NCBI RefSeq assembly: GCF_900106535.1
Contig: NZ_FNOH01000015.1
Span: 62,001 to 126,000, forward strand
DNA from: Myxococcus xanthus
GTDB lineage: Bacteria > Myxococcota > Myxococcia > Myxococcales > Myxococcaceae
Length of the DNA stretch: 64,000 nucleotides
Direction of reading: 5' to 3'
The notes beneath the pieces were generated by a model. The model made no database searches and was not told the DNA's origin. It saw nothing but the letters and a program-made list of their open reading frames with translations. Below are positions 29,509 to 38,402 of the stretch, in pieces; the stretch's first letter is position 1, and each line of letters begins with the position of its first letter. Position numbers and translations under genes: made by a program.

Positions 29509-30024
29509 ATGTCCCGCGTGCTGCTACGGGGTGCCGTCGTGGCGCTGGTGGCGCTGGCCGGCTGCCGGGGCACCCGGCCGGTGGACGCGGGGTACGCCTT
29601 CCTCAACGCGCTGGCGCTGCCGTCGGTAGGGCCCACGCCGCACGACGTGCGCGCGCTGGACGGGAAGGTGGTGCTCGTCTCGTTCTTCGCGACGTGGTGC
29701 TTCCCGTGCCTGGCGGAGATGCCCACGCTGGAGGCGCTCCAGAAGGACTATGGCCCCCGGGGCTTCCAGGTGGTGGCGGTGGGCATGGACCTGGAGGGGG
29801 AGAAGGTCCTGGCCCCCTTCGCGGACCACTATGCGCTGCGTTACCCGGTGCTGGTCGCGAACCAGGCGATGATTGAGGGCCACAGCGCCTTCGGGGCCAT
29901 CCAGGGCCTGCCCACCACCGTGCTGTTGGACCGCCGGGGCCGGGCCGTGGCCGGCTGGCATGGCGTGGAATCCCACGCCGATATGGCGAAGGCCGTGGAG
30001 AAGCTCCTGGCCCAGCCCGAGTAG
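29509..30024 (+). CDS. TlpA-like thioredoxin-fold lipoprotein
   Basis: 171 residues. Signal peptide with lipobox LAGC (Cys at 19). The thioredoxin fold follows, with active site FFATWCFPCLAEMP (WCFPC at 63-67), cis-Pro loop QGLPTTVLLDRRG and C-terminal helix. It is anchored in the periplasm, and TlpA/ResA relatives reduce disulphides, for example in apocytochrome c maturation. It follows the Fur-family gene by 6 bp. Confidence 0.92.
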   Translation: MSRVLLRGAVVALVALAGCRGTRPVDAGYAFLNALALPSVGPTPHDVRALDGKVVLVSFFATWCFPCLAEMPTLEALQKDYGPRGFQVVAVGMDLEGEKVLAPFADHYALRYPVLVANQAMIEGHSAFGAIQGLPTTVLLDRRGRAVAGWHGVESHADMAKAVEKLLAQPE

Positions 30025-30098
30025 CTCCCCGGCATTGCTACAGGCCTGGAGCGGAAATCTTGCGGGGCAGGGGGCCACTGGTACGGTCCTCCACGCTC

Positions 30099-30380
30099 AT
30101 GACGGCGAGGCGAAAGTTCCTGTTGGTAGCGGTAGGGGTGGCTGCGGCCCTGAGCCTCGTGTCCGTCGTGGACGCGAAGGGCTTCCGCCGCTACCTCTCG
30201 CTCCGGCAGGACGTGGAGTCGGTGCAGGCCCGCAACCGCTCCCTGTCCGCCCAGAATGAGGCCCTGCGCAATGAGATTGCCGCACTGCGCAAGGATCCGG
30301 CCGCGCTGGAGCGCGCCGTGCGTGAGGAGCTCGGCTTCGTGAAGCCGGGCGAGCTCGTCTTCCACCTGGAGTCCCCATGA
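30099..30380 (+). CDS. ftsB: FtsB/DivIC-like septum formation protein
   Basis: 93 residues from ATG 30099. One N-terminal membrane helix (FLLVAVGVAAALSLVSVV) is followed by a heptad coiled coil (LRQDVESVQARNRSLSAQNEALRNEIAAL) and the FtsB end motif AREELGFVKPGELVF (here VREELGFVKPGELVF). FtsB bridges FtsL and FtsQ in the divisome. The stop overlaps the start of the diguanylate cyclase gene (ATGA), an unexpected coupling of division and c-di-GMP signalling. Confidence 0.88.
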   Translation: MTARRKFLLVAVGVAAALSLVSVVDAKGFRRYLSLRQDVESVQARNRSLSAQNEALRNEIAALRKDPAALERAVREELGFVKPGELVFHLESP

Positions 30381-32545
30381 CGTCGCTTCCCGAGTTTCCG
30401 TCTCCCGGAAGGTTGCTGCGTCTCGCGGTCCGGTCCATTCCCGCCGCGGCCTCGCTCGCCACGTTCATCCACCTGGCGCGCGGCGGCTTCCGGGGGTTGA
30501 ACACCCTGGGGTGGACCGAGGCGGCCCTGGTGGGCTGCCTCCTGGTGGGCATCGCCGTGGCCGCCTGGCGCCGGGCCATGCGTGGCGCGGTGGGCGCAAT
30601 CGTCGACCTGCGCGATGACCTGGACCTGGGCGGCACGCTCATCTCCGCGGCCTTCGTCGTGGTGGCCATTGGCGGCGGGGACTTGTTCCCCATCGTCTAC
30701 CTGCTGATGGCGTTCCTGGTGGCCTTCCTGCCGCGCAACGCGGGCCTCACGCTGCTGGGCGTGGCGCTGGTGTACGACGCGCTGGTGACCCTGGGCGGTC
30801 CGGTGCCCAACGCCACGGGCTACCTGACGCACGCGGCCTTCCTGGCGCTGTTCTCCGGCCTCTACCACCTGGTGCTGGCGGCACGCATCGCCGCCGCGCG
30901 CCGGGCGGAGAGCGACGCGGTGCAAAAGCGCATCCGTGAGGTGGAGGAGCGGGCGCGCACCTTCCGGCTGGTGTCGTCCGGTACGCAGGACAGCTTCAGC
31001 GGGATGAGCTCGGACGAGAAGTGGCTGGTGGCCTCGGTGAAGGAGATCGAAGGCGCCGTGCAGGCCGCGCTCGAAATCGCGGAGACGGGGCTGCGCACGT
31101 ACACCTGCGCCGCGTTCCTGCTCACTTCGGATGATCGGAGCCTCAAGCTGTACGACTGCCGCTCCGGCTCCGAGCGCGTGCAGCGCGAGCGCTTCAACGC
31201 GGGTGAGGGCATCATCGGCGGTGTGCTCAAGCGCCGCGCCCCGGTGCGGATGAACTCGCCGAACGGGCTCAAGGGCGTGACGCACTACGAGGGCAGCGGC
31301 CCCGCGGTGCAGGCGCTGCTCGCGGTGCCCATCCTGGAGGCCAGCGGACTGGTGCGCGGCGTGCTGGTGGCGGACCGGCTGGCGAACGAGCCCTTCAGCG
31401 ACCAGGACGAAAAGCTGCTGTCCACCATTGCCGGCGAGGTGCTGCGCTCCATCGAGGTGGAGCGGGTGATGAGCTACATCCGCAAGACGCGCGACGAGAA
31501 GGACCGGTTCTTCCGCGCCATCGAGGAGCTCAACCGCGCGGGCAGCCCGGACCAGGTGTTCGTGGCGGTGCTGGAGAGCACCCGGCAGCTCGCGGGCCTG
31601 GACTTCTGTGCGGTGACGCTGGTGTCCGAGGTCGACGGCAAGCGCATGCACCGCGTGGTGCGCATGTCCGGCGTGACGGCGCAGGGCCAGGCGCTGTCCG
31701 GCCAGAGTTTCGAGGACAACAACGGGCTGGTGGCCAACGTGGTCCGCTACGGGGCGCCGCTGCCGGGCCGCGACATCAAGGCGATGGACCGGCAGATCAT
31801 CTTCGACGACGAGACGCAGATTCGCGGCCTGGGTGCGCTGAAGATCTTCCCGCTGGTGGCGGGGGACCGCATCCTGGGCACGCTGGTGGCCGGCTCGCGC
31901 AAGAAGGCCGCGTTCGAGCAGGACGTGCTGCGGATGATTGAGGTCATCGCCATCCAGGCCGCGCAGGCGGTGCTGCGCGCGCAGCTCTACGAGCAGATGG
32001 AGCGCATGGCCACCACGGACGGCCTCACCGGCCTGTACAACCACCGCACCTTCCAGGCGAAGGCGGACGAGGTGCTGGCCCAGTCCCGGCGCTACCAGCG
32101 CAAGTTCTCGCTCATCCTCACGGACGTGGACCACTTCAAGAGCGTCAACGACACCTACGGCCACCCGACGGGCGACCAGGTGCTCAAGGGCGTGGCCCGC
32201 ATCATCAAGACGATGGCGCGCGATACGGACATCGTCGCCCGCTACGGCGGCGAGGAGTTCGTCATCATCATGCCGGAGACGGACGCCAAGGGCGCCTTCA
32301 CCATCTCCGAGCGCATCCGCGAGGCCGTGAAGGCGGAGGTGTTCCAGACGGAGATGGGGCCGCTGAGGATCACCATGTCGCTGGGCATCGCCACGTTCCC
32401 CGACAGTGCCATGGAGAAGCAGCAGCTCATCGACCTGGCCGACCAGTGCCTCTACCACTCGAAGCGCAACGGCCGGAACCAGTCCGTCACCGTGGACATC
32501 ATGCAGGGAGGGCGCAAGCAGCTGAAGGCGGCGAACGCGTCCTGA
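30377..32545 (+). CDS. Membrane diguanylate cyclase with GAF domains
   Basis: 722 residues. The first 190 residues hold several membrane helices, then a coiled-coil, two GAF-like domains (about 205-360 and 375-540), and a C-terminal GGDEF domain. The active-site motif is RYGGEEF (near 620) and the RxxD inhibitory site RDTD precedes it at the usual spacing, so it should make c-di-GMP under product inhibition. The signal sensed by the GAF or membrane domain is unknown. Translationally coupled to ftsB. Confidence 0.94.
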   Translation: MTSLPEFPSPGRLLRLAVRSIPAAASLATFIHLARGGFRGLNTLGWTEAALVGCLLVGIAVAAWRRAMRGAVGAIVDLRDDLDLGGTLISAAFVVVAIGGGDLFPIVYLLMAFLVAFLPRNAGLTLLGVALVYDALVTLGGPVPNATGYLTHAAFLALFSGLYHLVLAARIAAARRAESDAVQKRIREVEERARTFRLVSSGTQDSFSGMSSDEKWLVASVKEIEGAVQAALEIAETGLRTYTCAAFLLTSDDRSLKLYDCRSGSERVQRERFNAGEGIIGGVLKRRAPVRMNSPNGLKGVTHYEGSGPAVQALLAVPILEASGLVRGVLVADRLANEPFSDQDEKLLSTIAGEVLRSIEVERVMSYIRKTRDEKDRFFRAIEELNRAGSPDQVFVAVLESTRQLAGLDFCAVTLVSEVDGKRMHRVVRMSGVTAQGQALSGQSFEDNNGLVANVVRYGAPLPGRDIKAMDRQIIFDDETQIRGLGALKIFPLVAGDRILGTLVAGSRKKAAFEQDVLRMIEVIAIQAAQAVLRAQLYEQMERMATTDGLTGLYNHRTFQAKADEVLAQSRRYQRKFSLILTDVDHFKSVNDTYGHPTGDQVLKGVARIIKTMARDTDIVARYGGEEFVIIMPETDAKGAFTISERIREAVKAEVFQTEMGPLRITMSLGIATFPDSAMEKQQLIDLADQCLYHSKRNGRNQSVTVDIMQGGRKQLKAANAS

Positions 32546-32558
32546 GTCCTTGATGCAG

Positions 32559-32589
32559 CCGGGGGCCGCCCATGACGCGCGGCCCCCGG
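32559..32589. terminator. Perfect 11-bp hairpin between convergent genes
   Basis: CCGGGGGCCGC (32559-32569) and GCGGCCCCCGG (32579-32589) with a 9-nt loop lie between the stops of the diguanylate cyclase (32545) and the convergent oxidoreductase (32607). No U-tract on either side, so a bidirectional terminator is likely but inferred. Confidence 0.6.
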
Positions 32590-32606
32590 GCGTTGCCTTC
32601 AGCGGA

Positions 32607-34853
32607 TTACAGCGAGCGCAGGAACGTCAGCAGCGCGTTGCGGTCCGTGCTGTTCATGTTGGCGAAGTTGTTGCGCGCCGCCTGGCCCTCGCCGCCGTGC
32701 CAGAGGATGGCCTCGGCCAGGTTGCGGGCGCGGCCGTCGTGCAGGTAGGCCTCGCCGCCGCTGACGCCCGCCGTCAGGCCGATGCCCCAGAGCGGGGCCG
32801 TGCGCCACTCCGCGCCCGTGGCCTGGCCGTCCGGCAGGTTGTCCGCCAGCCCCGCGCCCATGTCGTGCAGCAGCAGGTCCGTGTACGGGCGGATGGTCTG
32901 GCCGCGCAGCTCCGCGTGCGGGTGGAACTCGCTGGTCGTCAGGGTGGCCACGTGGCACCGCGCGCAGCCCGCGTTGTTGAACAGCGTCTCACCGCGCAGC
33001 GCCGTGGCGTCGCTCAGGTCGCGGCGCGCCGGCACGCCCAGCAGGGAGATGTAGCGCGTGAGCTTGTCCAGCTCCGTGTTGGCCAGCTCGGTGCTGGTGC
33101 CGGTGCAGCCCTGCTGCGATGGGCCGCAGTCCAGCGATGGGTACACGGAGGTGGTGACGCCGATGTCGCTGTTGAGGGCCTCGGCCACCTGGTGGCGGAC
33201 CGTGGCGGTGCTGGCCTTCCAGCCGAAGCGGCCCAGGCGCGTCACGCCCGTCTGCGGGTCGCGCACCGGGTGCATGCGGCCGGAGATGCCGTCTCCGTTG
33301 CTGTCATTGGGGTCCGCCAGCGCGGCGATGGCCGACTCGGGGATGGCCTCCAGCAGGCCCATGCCTACCAGCTGCGGGGTGATGCGCGCCGAGTAGTTCG
33401 TGGGCGTGTTGTTGGTGAAGCCGTAGTGGGGCCGGCGCAGCTCGAACCGGGTGCCGTCCCCGTAGGTGCCGGAGCTGACGGTCCACCCGGTGATGCGGGC
33501 CTCGCCCTCGGGCGTGCCGCTGGTGCGGCGCGGCTGCAGCCGGTAGCCGAGGAACGGGTCGGCGGCGCCGTTGGCCTGCCCCACCTTCACCACGTAGTTC
33601 GTCAGCGTCGTGTTGTTGCCCGGAGGCAGGGCGCGGCCATTCTGCACGTGGCAGGCGACGCAGGACGGGGCGACGTAGTTTGGGCCCAGCTTGCCCTGGT
33701 GCTGCGTGAGCGCGGGGTTGCCCGGTTCGGAGTGGCTGCCATCACCGAAGTTCGTGTGGTGGATGCGGCGGCCTTCCACGAAGGGCTGCGCGCTGACCGG
33801 CGCCAGGTTGTTGGCCATCTGCAGGAAGCGGTTGTCGGGCTCGTTGGACTGCGGCGAGCTCAGCGTGGTGCGGCCTCCGCTCCAGCCCGCCTGCGGCATG
33901 GGGATGGAGTCCCGGATGGAACCCGTGACGTCGAAGGGCACCACGCCGCCCGAGCCGACCATGTAGAGGTACGTGGTGGCGTAGTAGTTGAAACGGCCTT
34001 CCACCGGTTGACGAAGGAAGACGCCCACCTCCAGCTCCATTCGGTCGCCCACGCGGATGGCGCGGCCTTCCTTGGCGTTGAAGTTGACGCTGGACGTGAA
34101 GTGATAGTCATTCACCGGGGTGAACTGGGCATTGTGGAAGTACTCCGCCACGGTGCCGAGTCCGCGGAAGAAGGCGCGGAAGTCAGGGCGCTCGTAGGGA
34201 TAGACGGTGTGTAGGTTCACCGTGATGCGGTTGCCGCCCTTGGCGACCTCGTCGACGATCTCGATGGAGTGCGTGCGCGCCTGGAAGTAGAGGGGCAGGT
34301 AGTGGTCGTACGCCTGGAACATGTCCTCGCGCGCGTGGCGATCCCGGACCCGGTCGCCCACGCGGGTGATGATGGCGGAGGCCGTCTCCTGGACCGTGGT
34401 GGGCTCCAGCGGCGTGGACGTGGTGTACAGCGGGACGATGGGGCCCAGGGGGGGCGTGCCCGCGTCCGTGGGAGGCGGCGGCGTGCCCGCGTCGGTGCCC
34501 GCGTCCGGCGGGGGCGGAGGCGGGGTCGTGTCGGAATGCGTGTAGCGCGTCCACGCCGTGTCACGGGCACAGTTGCAGGACTCGTCCCAGTACGTGAAGG
34601 AGTAGTCGATGGTTTCGCCCGCGGACAGGCCCGTCACCGTGTACTGGTTCCGGCCGTTGACGATGCCCATCCGATAGTTGAGCTGCCCCTGATTGTTGCG
34701 GACGTAGTGGATGTCCGCCCAGGCGTTGGTGTCGACGTAGAAGACGGCGGACGCGCCCGACGGCGTGACTCCAAAGGTGGCTGCGAACGCGTCGCCCACC
34801 AAGAGGGTTGCGACCAGTACGACAACGGCCATTCCTGCTGCTCTGTTGTCCAT
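32607..34853 (-). CDS. Secreted di-heme oxidoreductase (DHOR-like) with N-terminal glucan-binding-like domain
   Basis: 748 residues from ATG 34853, chosen because a signal peptide begins there (MDNRAAGMAVVVLVATLL, cleaved after AFA). Residues 25-110 resemble CBM56-type beta-1,3-glucan-binding modules (ADIHYVRNNQGQLNYRM, YTVTGLSAGETIDYSFTYWD). A Pro/Asp/Thr linker (DAGTDAGTPPPP) leads to a large catalytic region with CVACH (near 397) and CARCH (near 629) heme c motifs, as in DUF1111/DHOR proteins related to cytochrome c peroxidase. So it is an exported di-heme protein that may be targeted to a polysaccharide. Its electron donor and acceptor are unknown. Confidence 0.85.
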   Translation of the reverse strand: MDNRAAGMAVVVLVATLLVGDAFAATFGVTPSGASAVFYVDTNAWADIHYVRNNQGQLNYRMGIVNGRNQYTVTGLSAGETIDYSFTYWDESCNCARDTAWTRYTHSDTTPPPPPPDAGTDAGTPPPPTDAGTPPLGPIVPLYTTSTPLEPTTVQETASAIITRVGDRVRDRHAREDMFQAYDHYLPLYFQARTHSIEIVDEVAKGGNRITVNLHTVYPYERPDFRAFFRGLGTVAEYFHNAQFTPVNDYHFTSSVNFNAKEGRAIRVGDRMELEVGVFLRQPVEGRFNYYATTYLYMVGSGGVVPFDVTGSIRDSIPMPQAGWSGGRTTLSSPQSNEPDNRFLQMANNLAPVSAQPFVEGRRIHHTNFGDGSHSEPGNPALTQHQGKLGPNYVAPSCVACHVQNGRALPPGNNTTLTNYVVKVGQANGAADPFLGYRLQPRRTSGTPEGEARITGWTVSSGTYGDGTRFELRRPHYGFTNNTPTNYSARITPQLVGMGLLEAIPESAIAALADPNDSNGDGISGRMHPVRDPQTGVTRLGRFGWKASTATVRHQVAEALNSDIGVTTSVYPSLDCGPSQQGCTGTSTELANTELDKLTRYISLLGVPARRDLSDATALRGETLFNNAGCARCHVATLTTSEFHPHAELRGQTIRPYTDLLLHDMGAGLADNLPDGQATGAEWRTAPLWGIGLTAGVSGGEAYLHDGRARNLAEAILWHGGEGQAARNNFANMNSTDRNALLTFLRSL

Positions 34854-35037
34854 CGTTGTCCTCTCCAAGCGAACCACTCCGGGCGCGGATTGGGGAGATT
34901 CTCCATCGTCCGAAGGAAGTCCGATTCTGAGGCACGAGGGCGCGAATTCCTATGGAGTTCGTTAATTCGTACTAATCCTGTCGGCTCCGAGACGGAGTCT
35001 CGGCAGGGCCTTCCTCGGTTGACGCGATGGGCCAGTC

Positions 35038-35901
35038 GTGGCGTGGCGCGGAGCGTCGTGGATGGCGGAATCCGTTGCTCCTTCGCTGCGGGCATGGTGG
35101 ATGCGAGGCAGGAGGGTGACCCTGGTACCGCTGGCAGTGACGACGAGCACGAAGGTGGACGCGGCGCTGGTGCGCGAGGCGCGTGCCGTGGCGGCGCGGT
35201 GGGGTGTGCCCTTCCTGCCTCGGCGCGCGAAGGAGAGCGTGGCGCCGTGGCTGGGGACGAAGGCGGCGGCGCTCTTGGTGGTGGGCGGTGACGGCGTGAC
35301 GCTGTGGGACGCGGAGGGCTCGTTCGGGTTCCACGCGGGCATGGCGCACCTGCGGCGGATGCGGCTGCGGGCGGGGGAGCCGGATGCCTTCGTTCGGGTG
35401 GCGGAGCTTCGCGCCGGGGACTCGGTGCTGGACTGCACGTTGGGGCTGGCGCAGGACGCGATGGTGGCGTCACTGGCGGTGGGGCCCTCGGGGCGCGTGG
35501 TGGGGCTGGAGCGGAGCCTGGCGCTGGGGGCGGTGGCGGGGGAGGGGCTGCGGCGCTATGCGCTGGGCGAGGACTCAGGGCTCATTGAAGTGGTGCATGC
35601 GGATGCTCGCGAGTACCTGAAGACGTTGCCGTCGCGCGCGTTCGACGTTGTCTTCTTCGATCCGATGTTCGCGAAGCCGCGCAAGTCACAGCCGGCGTTC
35701 GACATGCTGCGCCGCTTCGCGGAACACGCGCCCCTGACGCAGGAGACGCTGGAGGAAGCCCGGCGCGTGGCGCGGCGGTGGGTGGTGGTGAAGGGCGCGA
35801 AGTACACCGACGACCTTCGCAAGCTGGGTCTGGAGGACGAGCCCGGCTCGCGCTTCACCGACGTCATCTGGGGCCGCGTGGGGCCCTCCGTCGAGCCGTG
35901 A
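35038..35901 (+). CDS. Class I SAM-dependent methyltransferase (RsmJ/YhiQ-like)
   Basis: Up to 287 residues from GTG 35038; ATG 35101 or GTG 35116 are alternative starts that trim a Trp/Arg-rich beginning. SAM-binding motif I is VLDCTLGLAQDAMVAS and motif IV is DVVFFDPMFAKPRKS; VVVKGAKY forms a later strand. This arrangement, with DPMF instead of DPPY, is that of the RsmJ-like family, which methylates 16S rRNA guanine in enterobacteria. The target here is unproven. It converges on the Uma2-type gene with 9 bp between stops. Confidence 0.82.
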   Translation: MAWRGASWMAESVAPSLRAWWMRGRRVTLVPLAVTTSTKVDAALVREARAVAARWGVPFLPRRAKESVAPWLGTKAAALLVVGGDGVTLWDAEGSFGFHAGMAHLRRMRLRAGEPDAFVRVAELRAGDSVLDCTLGLAQDAMVASLAVGPSGRVVGLERSLALGAVAGEGLRRYALGEDSGLIEVVHADAREYLKTLPSRAFDVVFFDPMFAKPRKSQPAFDMLRRFAEHAPLTQETLEEARRVARRWVVVKGAKYTDDLRKLGLEDEPGSRFTDVIWGRVGPSVEP

Positions 35902-35910
35902 GGGCCGCTA

Positions 35911-36504
35911 TCACGGCTGCACGGTGCCTCCCATTCGCGGCGTCCACAACAAGCCCAGGTCCAAGGGGAGGACCTCGAACGGCTCCGCGTTCACGGTGAC
36001 GTTCCCCGTGAACAACTGGCTCCGGACCCAGCTCGTGGTCCCACGCCGGTAGACCTCCAGGGACTGGCGAACGGGATCGATGATCCACATGTTCGCCACG
36101 CCTTCACGGAAATACAGCGGCATCTTTCGGACCCGGTCCAGGCTTCGCGTGGAGGGGGACAGGACTTCGCACAGCCAGTCTGGCGCAGTGCTGATCCAGG
36201 GCAGCTCGGGGTCTGGGGGCTCTGGCAGCCTCTCGCTGCGCCATCCGGCCACGTCGGGCACCACCACATCGCGAGCGAAGTGGAGTTCGGGTTCAACCAG
36301 GAACCACCAGCTACCAGGACCCTCACGTGAGAGTTCGAAGGGATGCGCGAGGAGGCTCGTCAGCCGGGCGGCAGCGCGCAGGTGCCCGTAGGCGGGCCTG
36401 GGCGAGGCGTACAGCGAGTCGTCGACGATTTCTCCGACCCAGCCGACCGGAAGCTGCTCGATGTCCTCGTAGGTCGCTGGTTTCCGATTCTTGCCCCTGC
36501 TCAT
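35911..36504 (-). CDS. Uma2-family (DUF820) PD-(D/E)xK endonuclease-like protein
   Basis: 197 residues from ATG 36504 (GTG 36510 possible); GAGG sits 8 bp before the ATG. Motifs match Uma2/DUF820: VGEIVDDSLYASPRPAYGH, VVVPDVAGW as the catalytic Asp strand, PDWLCEVLSPST as the E-x-hydrophobic strand, YFREGVANMWIIDP. The fold is nuclease-like, but no substrate is established, and the family is multicopy in myxobacteria and cyanobacteria. A long palindrome lies directly upstream. Confidence 0.88.
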   Translation of the reverse strand: MSRGKNRKPATYEDIEQLPVGWVGEIVDDSLYASPRPAYGHLRAAARLTSLLAHPFELSREGPGSWWFLVEPELHFARDVVVPDVAGWRSERLPEPPDPELPWISTAPDWLCEVLSPSTRSLDRVRKMPLYFREGVANMWIIDPVRQSLEVYRRGTTSWVRSQLFTGNVTVNAEPFEVLPLDLGLLWTPRMGGTVQP

Positions 36505-36524
36505 GCCCACACCTCGCCGTGAAT

Positions 36525-36585
36525 GGAACCTGTGAAGTCCTCAAGGTAGCACCCGACCTCCAGGGGTGACTACCTGACAGGTTCC
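36525..36585. repeat. 61-bp imperfect palindrome upstream of the Uma2-family gene
   Basis: Outer arms GGAACCTGT (36525-36533) and ACAGGTTCC (36577-36585) are perfectly complementary. Inner arms AGGTAG-CACCC and GGGTG-A-CTACCT also pair, with a one-base bulge and a short central loop. It lies 20-80 bp upstream of the Uma2-family start on the minus strand, in a 116-bp gap after the HAD nucleotidase start-to-stop boundary. It could be an attenuator, an operator pair or a remnant of a mobile palindromic repeat. Confidence 0.6.
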
Positions 36586-36620
36586 CATCCTACGGGAGGG
36601 TCTGACACGTCGTCTGAGGC

Positions 36621-38330
36621 CTACTCGTTCCCGGCGCCCTTCGGGGGGCCTTCGCTGCCCATCGGGGACAGCCGGGCGGACAGGGCTCCGGCCTGCTCGT
36701 GGGCCATCTTGTCCCGCGGTGAGCGGTAGTACTGCATGGGCGAATGGTGCAGGAAGTTCGACACCCGGCTCGTGTACAGACAGGCGTACTGCTCCACCTG
36801 GTAGCCAAAGCGGCTGTTCTCGTTGCCTTCCTTGAAGAGCAGCCCCCAGTACGGATTGAAGCCTTCCTCCACGTCCTGCTCGAGCGTGTCCGCGACCTCG
36901 TTGGCCTCTTTCAAGGCCCGCCGCATCCGGTCCAGCTCCGCCTTCGTCTGCTTGCGGAGCTCCTCCACGCCCAGCCGCTCGTCCGGTGTCAGCTGTTCTC
37001 GCTCCAGTCGCCGATCCAGGATGTTGAGCAGCGTCTTGTGGTGGTTCACCTCGTCGTCCAGGCGCTCTCGGAGCACCTCCACCTGCGACAGCGTTCCAAT
37101 CTCCTCCTGCCGCGTCGCCGTGTACGTGATTTCGTCCTCAATCTCCTGGACCACCATGCACGTGCGCCACAGCGACGACTTCTTCGACTTCAGGATGTCG
37201 CCGTAGATGTGGTCGCCCACGTACAGGATGTTCTCGCCCCGGTAGCCCGTCAGCTCCTCGAAGCGCGCCAGGTTGCCGCCCGAGTACACCTTGCCGCGCT
37301 CCAGCGACGTGGCCTCGCCCACCACGCGGCCTTCCTCCGTGGAGGCATCCAGCTCCAGGAAGGGGTGCGAGTCGGTGAAGAAGCCCGGCTTGCCCGCCGA
37401 CGTCACCACCACGTCGAAGTAGTTCCTCCAGCTCGGGTACTCCGCGAGCTGCCCGTCCAGGAGGTACTTCATCACCGCGTCCGTGTAGTCCCACGCGGAG
37501 TTCGTCAGCAGGAACAGCCGCTTCCCGCCCGAGCGCAGCTTGTGCAACGCCGGTCCCAGCTCCGGGTCCAGGAACACGTAGCGCGCCAGGTCCTTGCGCA
37601 CCTCGCGCTTGAGCGAGTTGTCCCGGTGCACCGTGTCGATGGCCTCCCGGATGTCGTCGTAGAGCTTGCCGTAGTCCACCGTGTGGCCCAGCGACTCCAG
37701 CAGCTCGATGATGCCCGCGAACAGGCACGTCTCCGGCAGCGCGAACAACGTGTCGTTCCACGCGAACTGCGGGTTGCGCAGCCGCACGCGCTTGTTCCGG
37801 TACAGCTCACGCGAGACCTCGCGCTTCAGCGGGCGCAGCCCGTGGTACGCGCGGCCCACATGGCCGAAGCGGTCCATCTTCAGGATGTTGCCGTTGACGC
37901 GGTCCACCGCCAGCCCGCGCATCACGAAGTGGTGGTCGTACAGCAGCCCGCCCACCACCGGCGGATAGCCGTACTCGCTCACCAGCTTCGCCAGCGTCAT
38001 GTCGAACGACAGCTGCTCCAGCCGGCGCATGTGATAGATGGCCAACGTGTAATCCATGTCGAAGCCGAACAGTTCGACACTGGCCATGCGCAGGTTGCGG
38101 TTGACGAAGATGTCCCGCGCCCGCTGCACCACCACCCGGCGCTCGCGGGGCGACGTGAGCAACTGCGTGAGTTCCTCGTCGGCGAGCAGTCCATCGGCTC
38201 GCAGCGCGGCGTCCTCGGCGCGGGCTCGATTGAGGGGAGAACGGAAGCTCCCGTGAAGCGGGTCCGGCGTGGGCCCACCCGGGATGGGACGGAACGGGGA
38301 AAGTGATGGTGCCAAGGGACTCAGACACAT
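36621..38330 (-). CDS. HAD-superfamily purine 5'-nucleotidase (HAD-IG, NT5C2-like)
   Basis: 569 residues from ATG 38330. Motif I is FGFDMDYTLA (nucleophile Asp near 90), motif II LFLLTNSAWDYT, and motif III/IV YVGDHIYGDILKSKK. Length and order match cytosolic IMP/GMP-specific 5'-nucleotidase of the HAD-IG group. The C-terminal part is a long coiled coil (LSQVEVLRERLDDEV to EANEVADTLEQD). It removes phosphate from purine nucleotides in the cytosol. The first 60 residues are a Pro/Ser-rich extension that may not be translated. It diverges from the 38403 operon. Confidence 0.9.
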   Translation of the reverse strand: MCLSPLAPSLSPFRPIPGGPTPDPLHGSFRSPLNRARAEDAALRADGLLADEELTQLLTSPRERRVVVQRARDIFVNRNLRMASVELFGFDMDYTLAIYHMRRLEQLSFDMTLAKLVSEYGYPPVVGGLLYDHHFVMRGLAVDRVNGNILKMDRFGHVGRAYHGLRPLKREVSRELYRNKRVRLRNPQFAWNDTLFALPETCLFAGIIELLESLGHTVDYGKLYDDIREAIDTVHRDNSLKREVRKDLARYVFLDPELGPALHKLRSGGKRLFLLTNSAWDYTDAVMKYLLDGQLAEYPSWRNYFDVVVTSAGKPGFFTDSHPFLELDASTEEGRVVGEATSLERGKVYSGGNLARFEELTGYRGENILYVGDHIYGDILKSKKSSLWRTCMVVQEIEDEITYTATRQEEIGTLSQVEVLRERLDDEVNHHKTLLNILDRRLEREQLTPDERLGVEELRKQTKAELDRMRRALKEANEVADTLEQDVEEGFNPYWGLLFKEGNENSRFGYQVEQYACLYTSRVSNFLHHSPMQYYRSPRDKMAHEQAGALSARLSPMGSEGPPKGAGNE

Positions 38331-38402
38331 AACACGCGTGTGGGTGGCTCTGCTCTTGCCTTGCGGGGTTTGGAGCCGGCATGGCACGCTTCGGGGTCTG
38401 CG

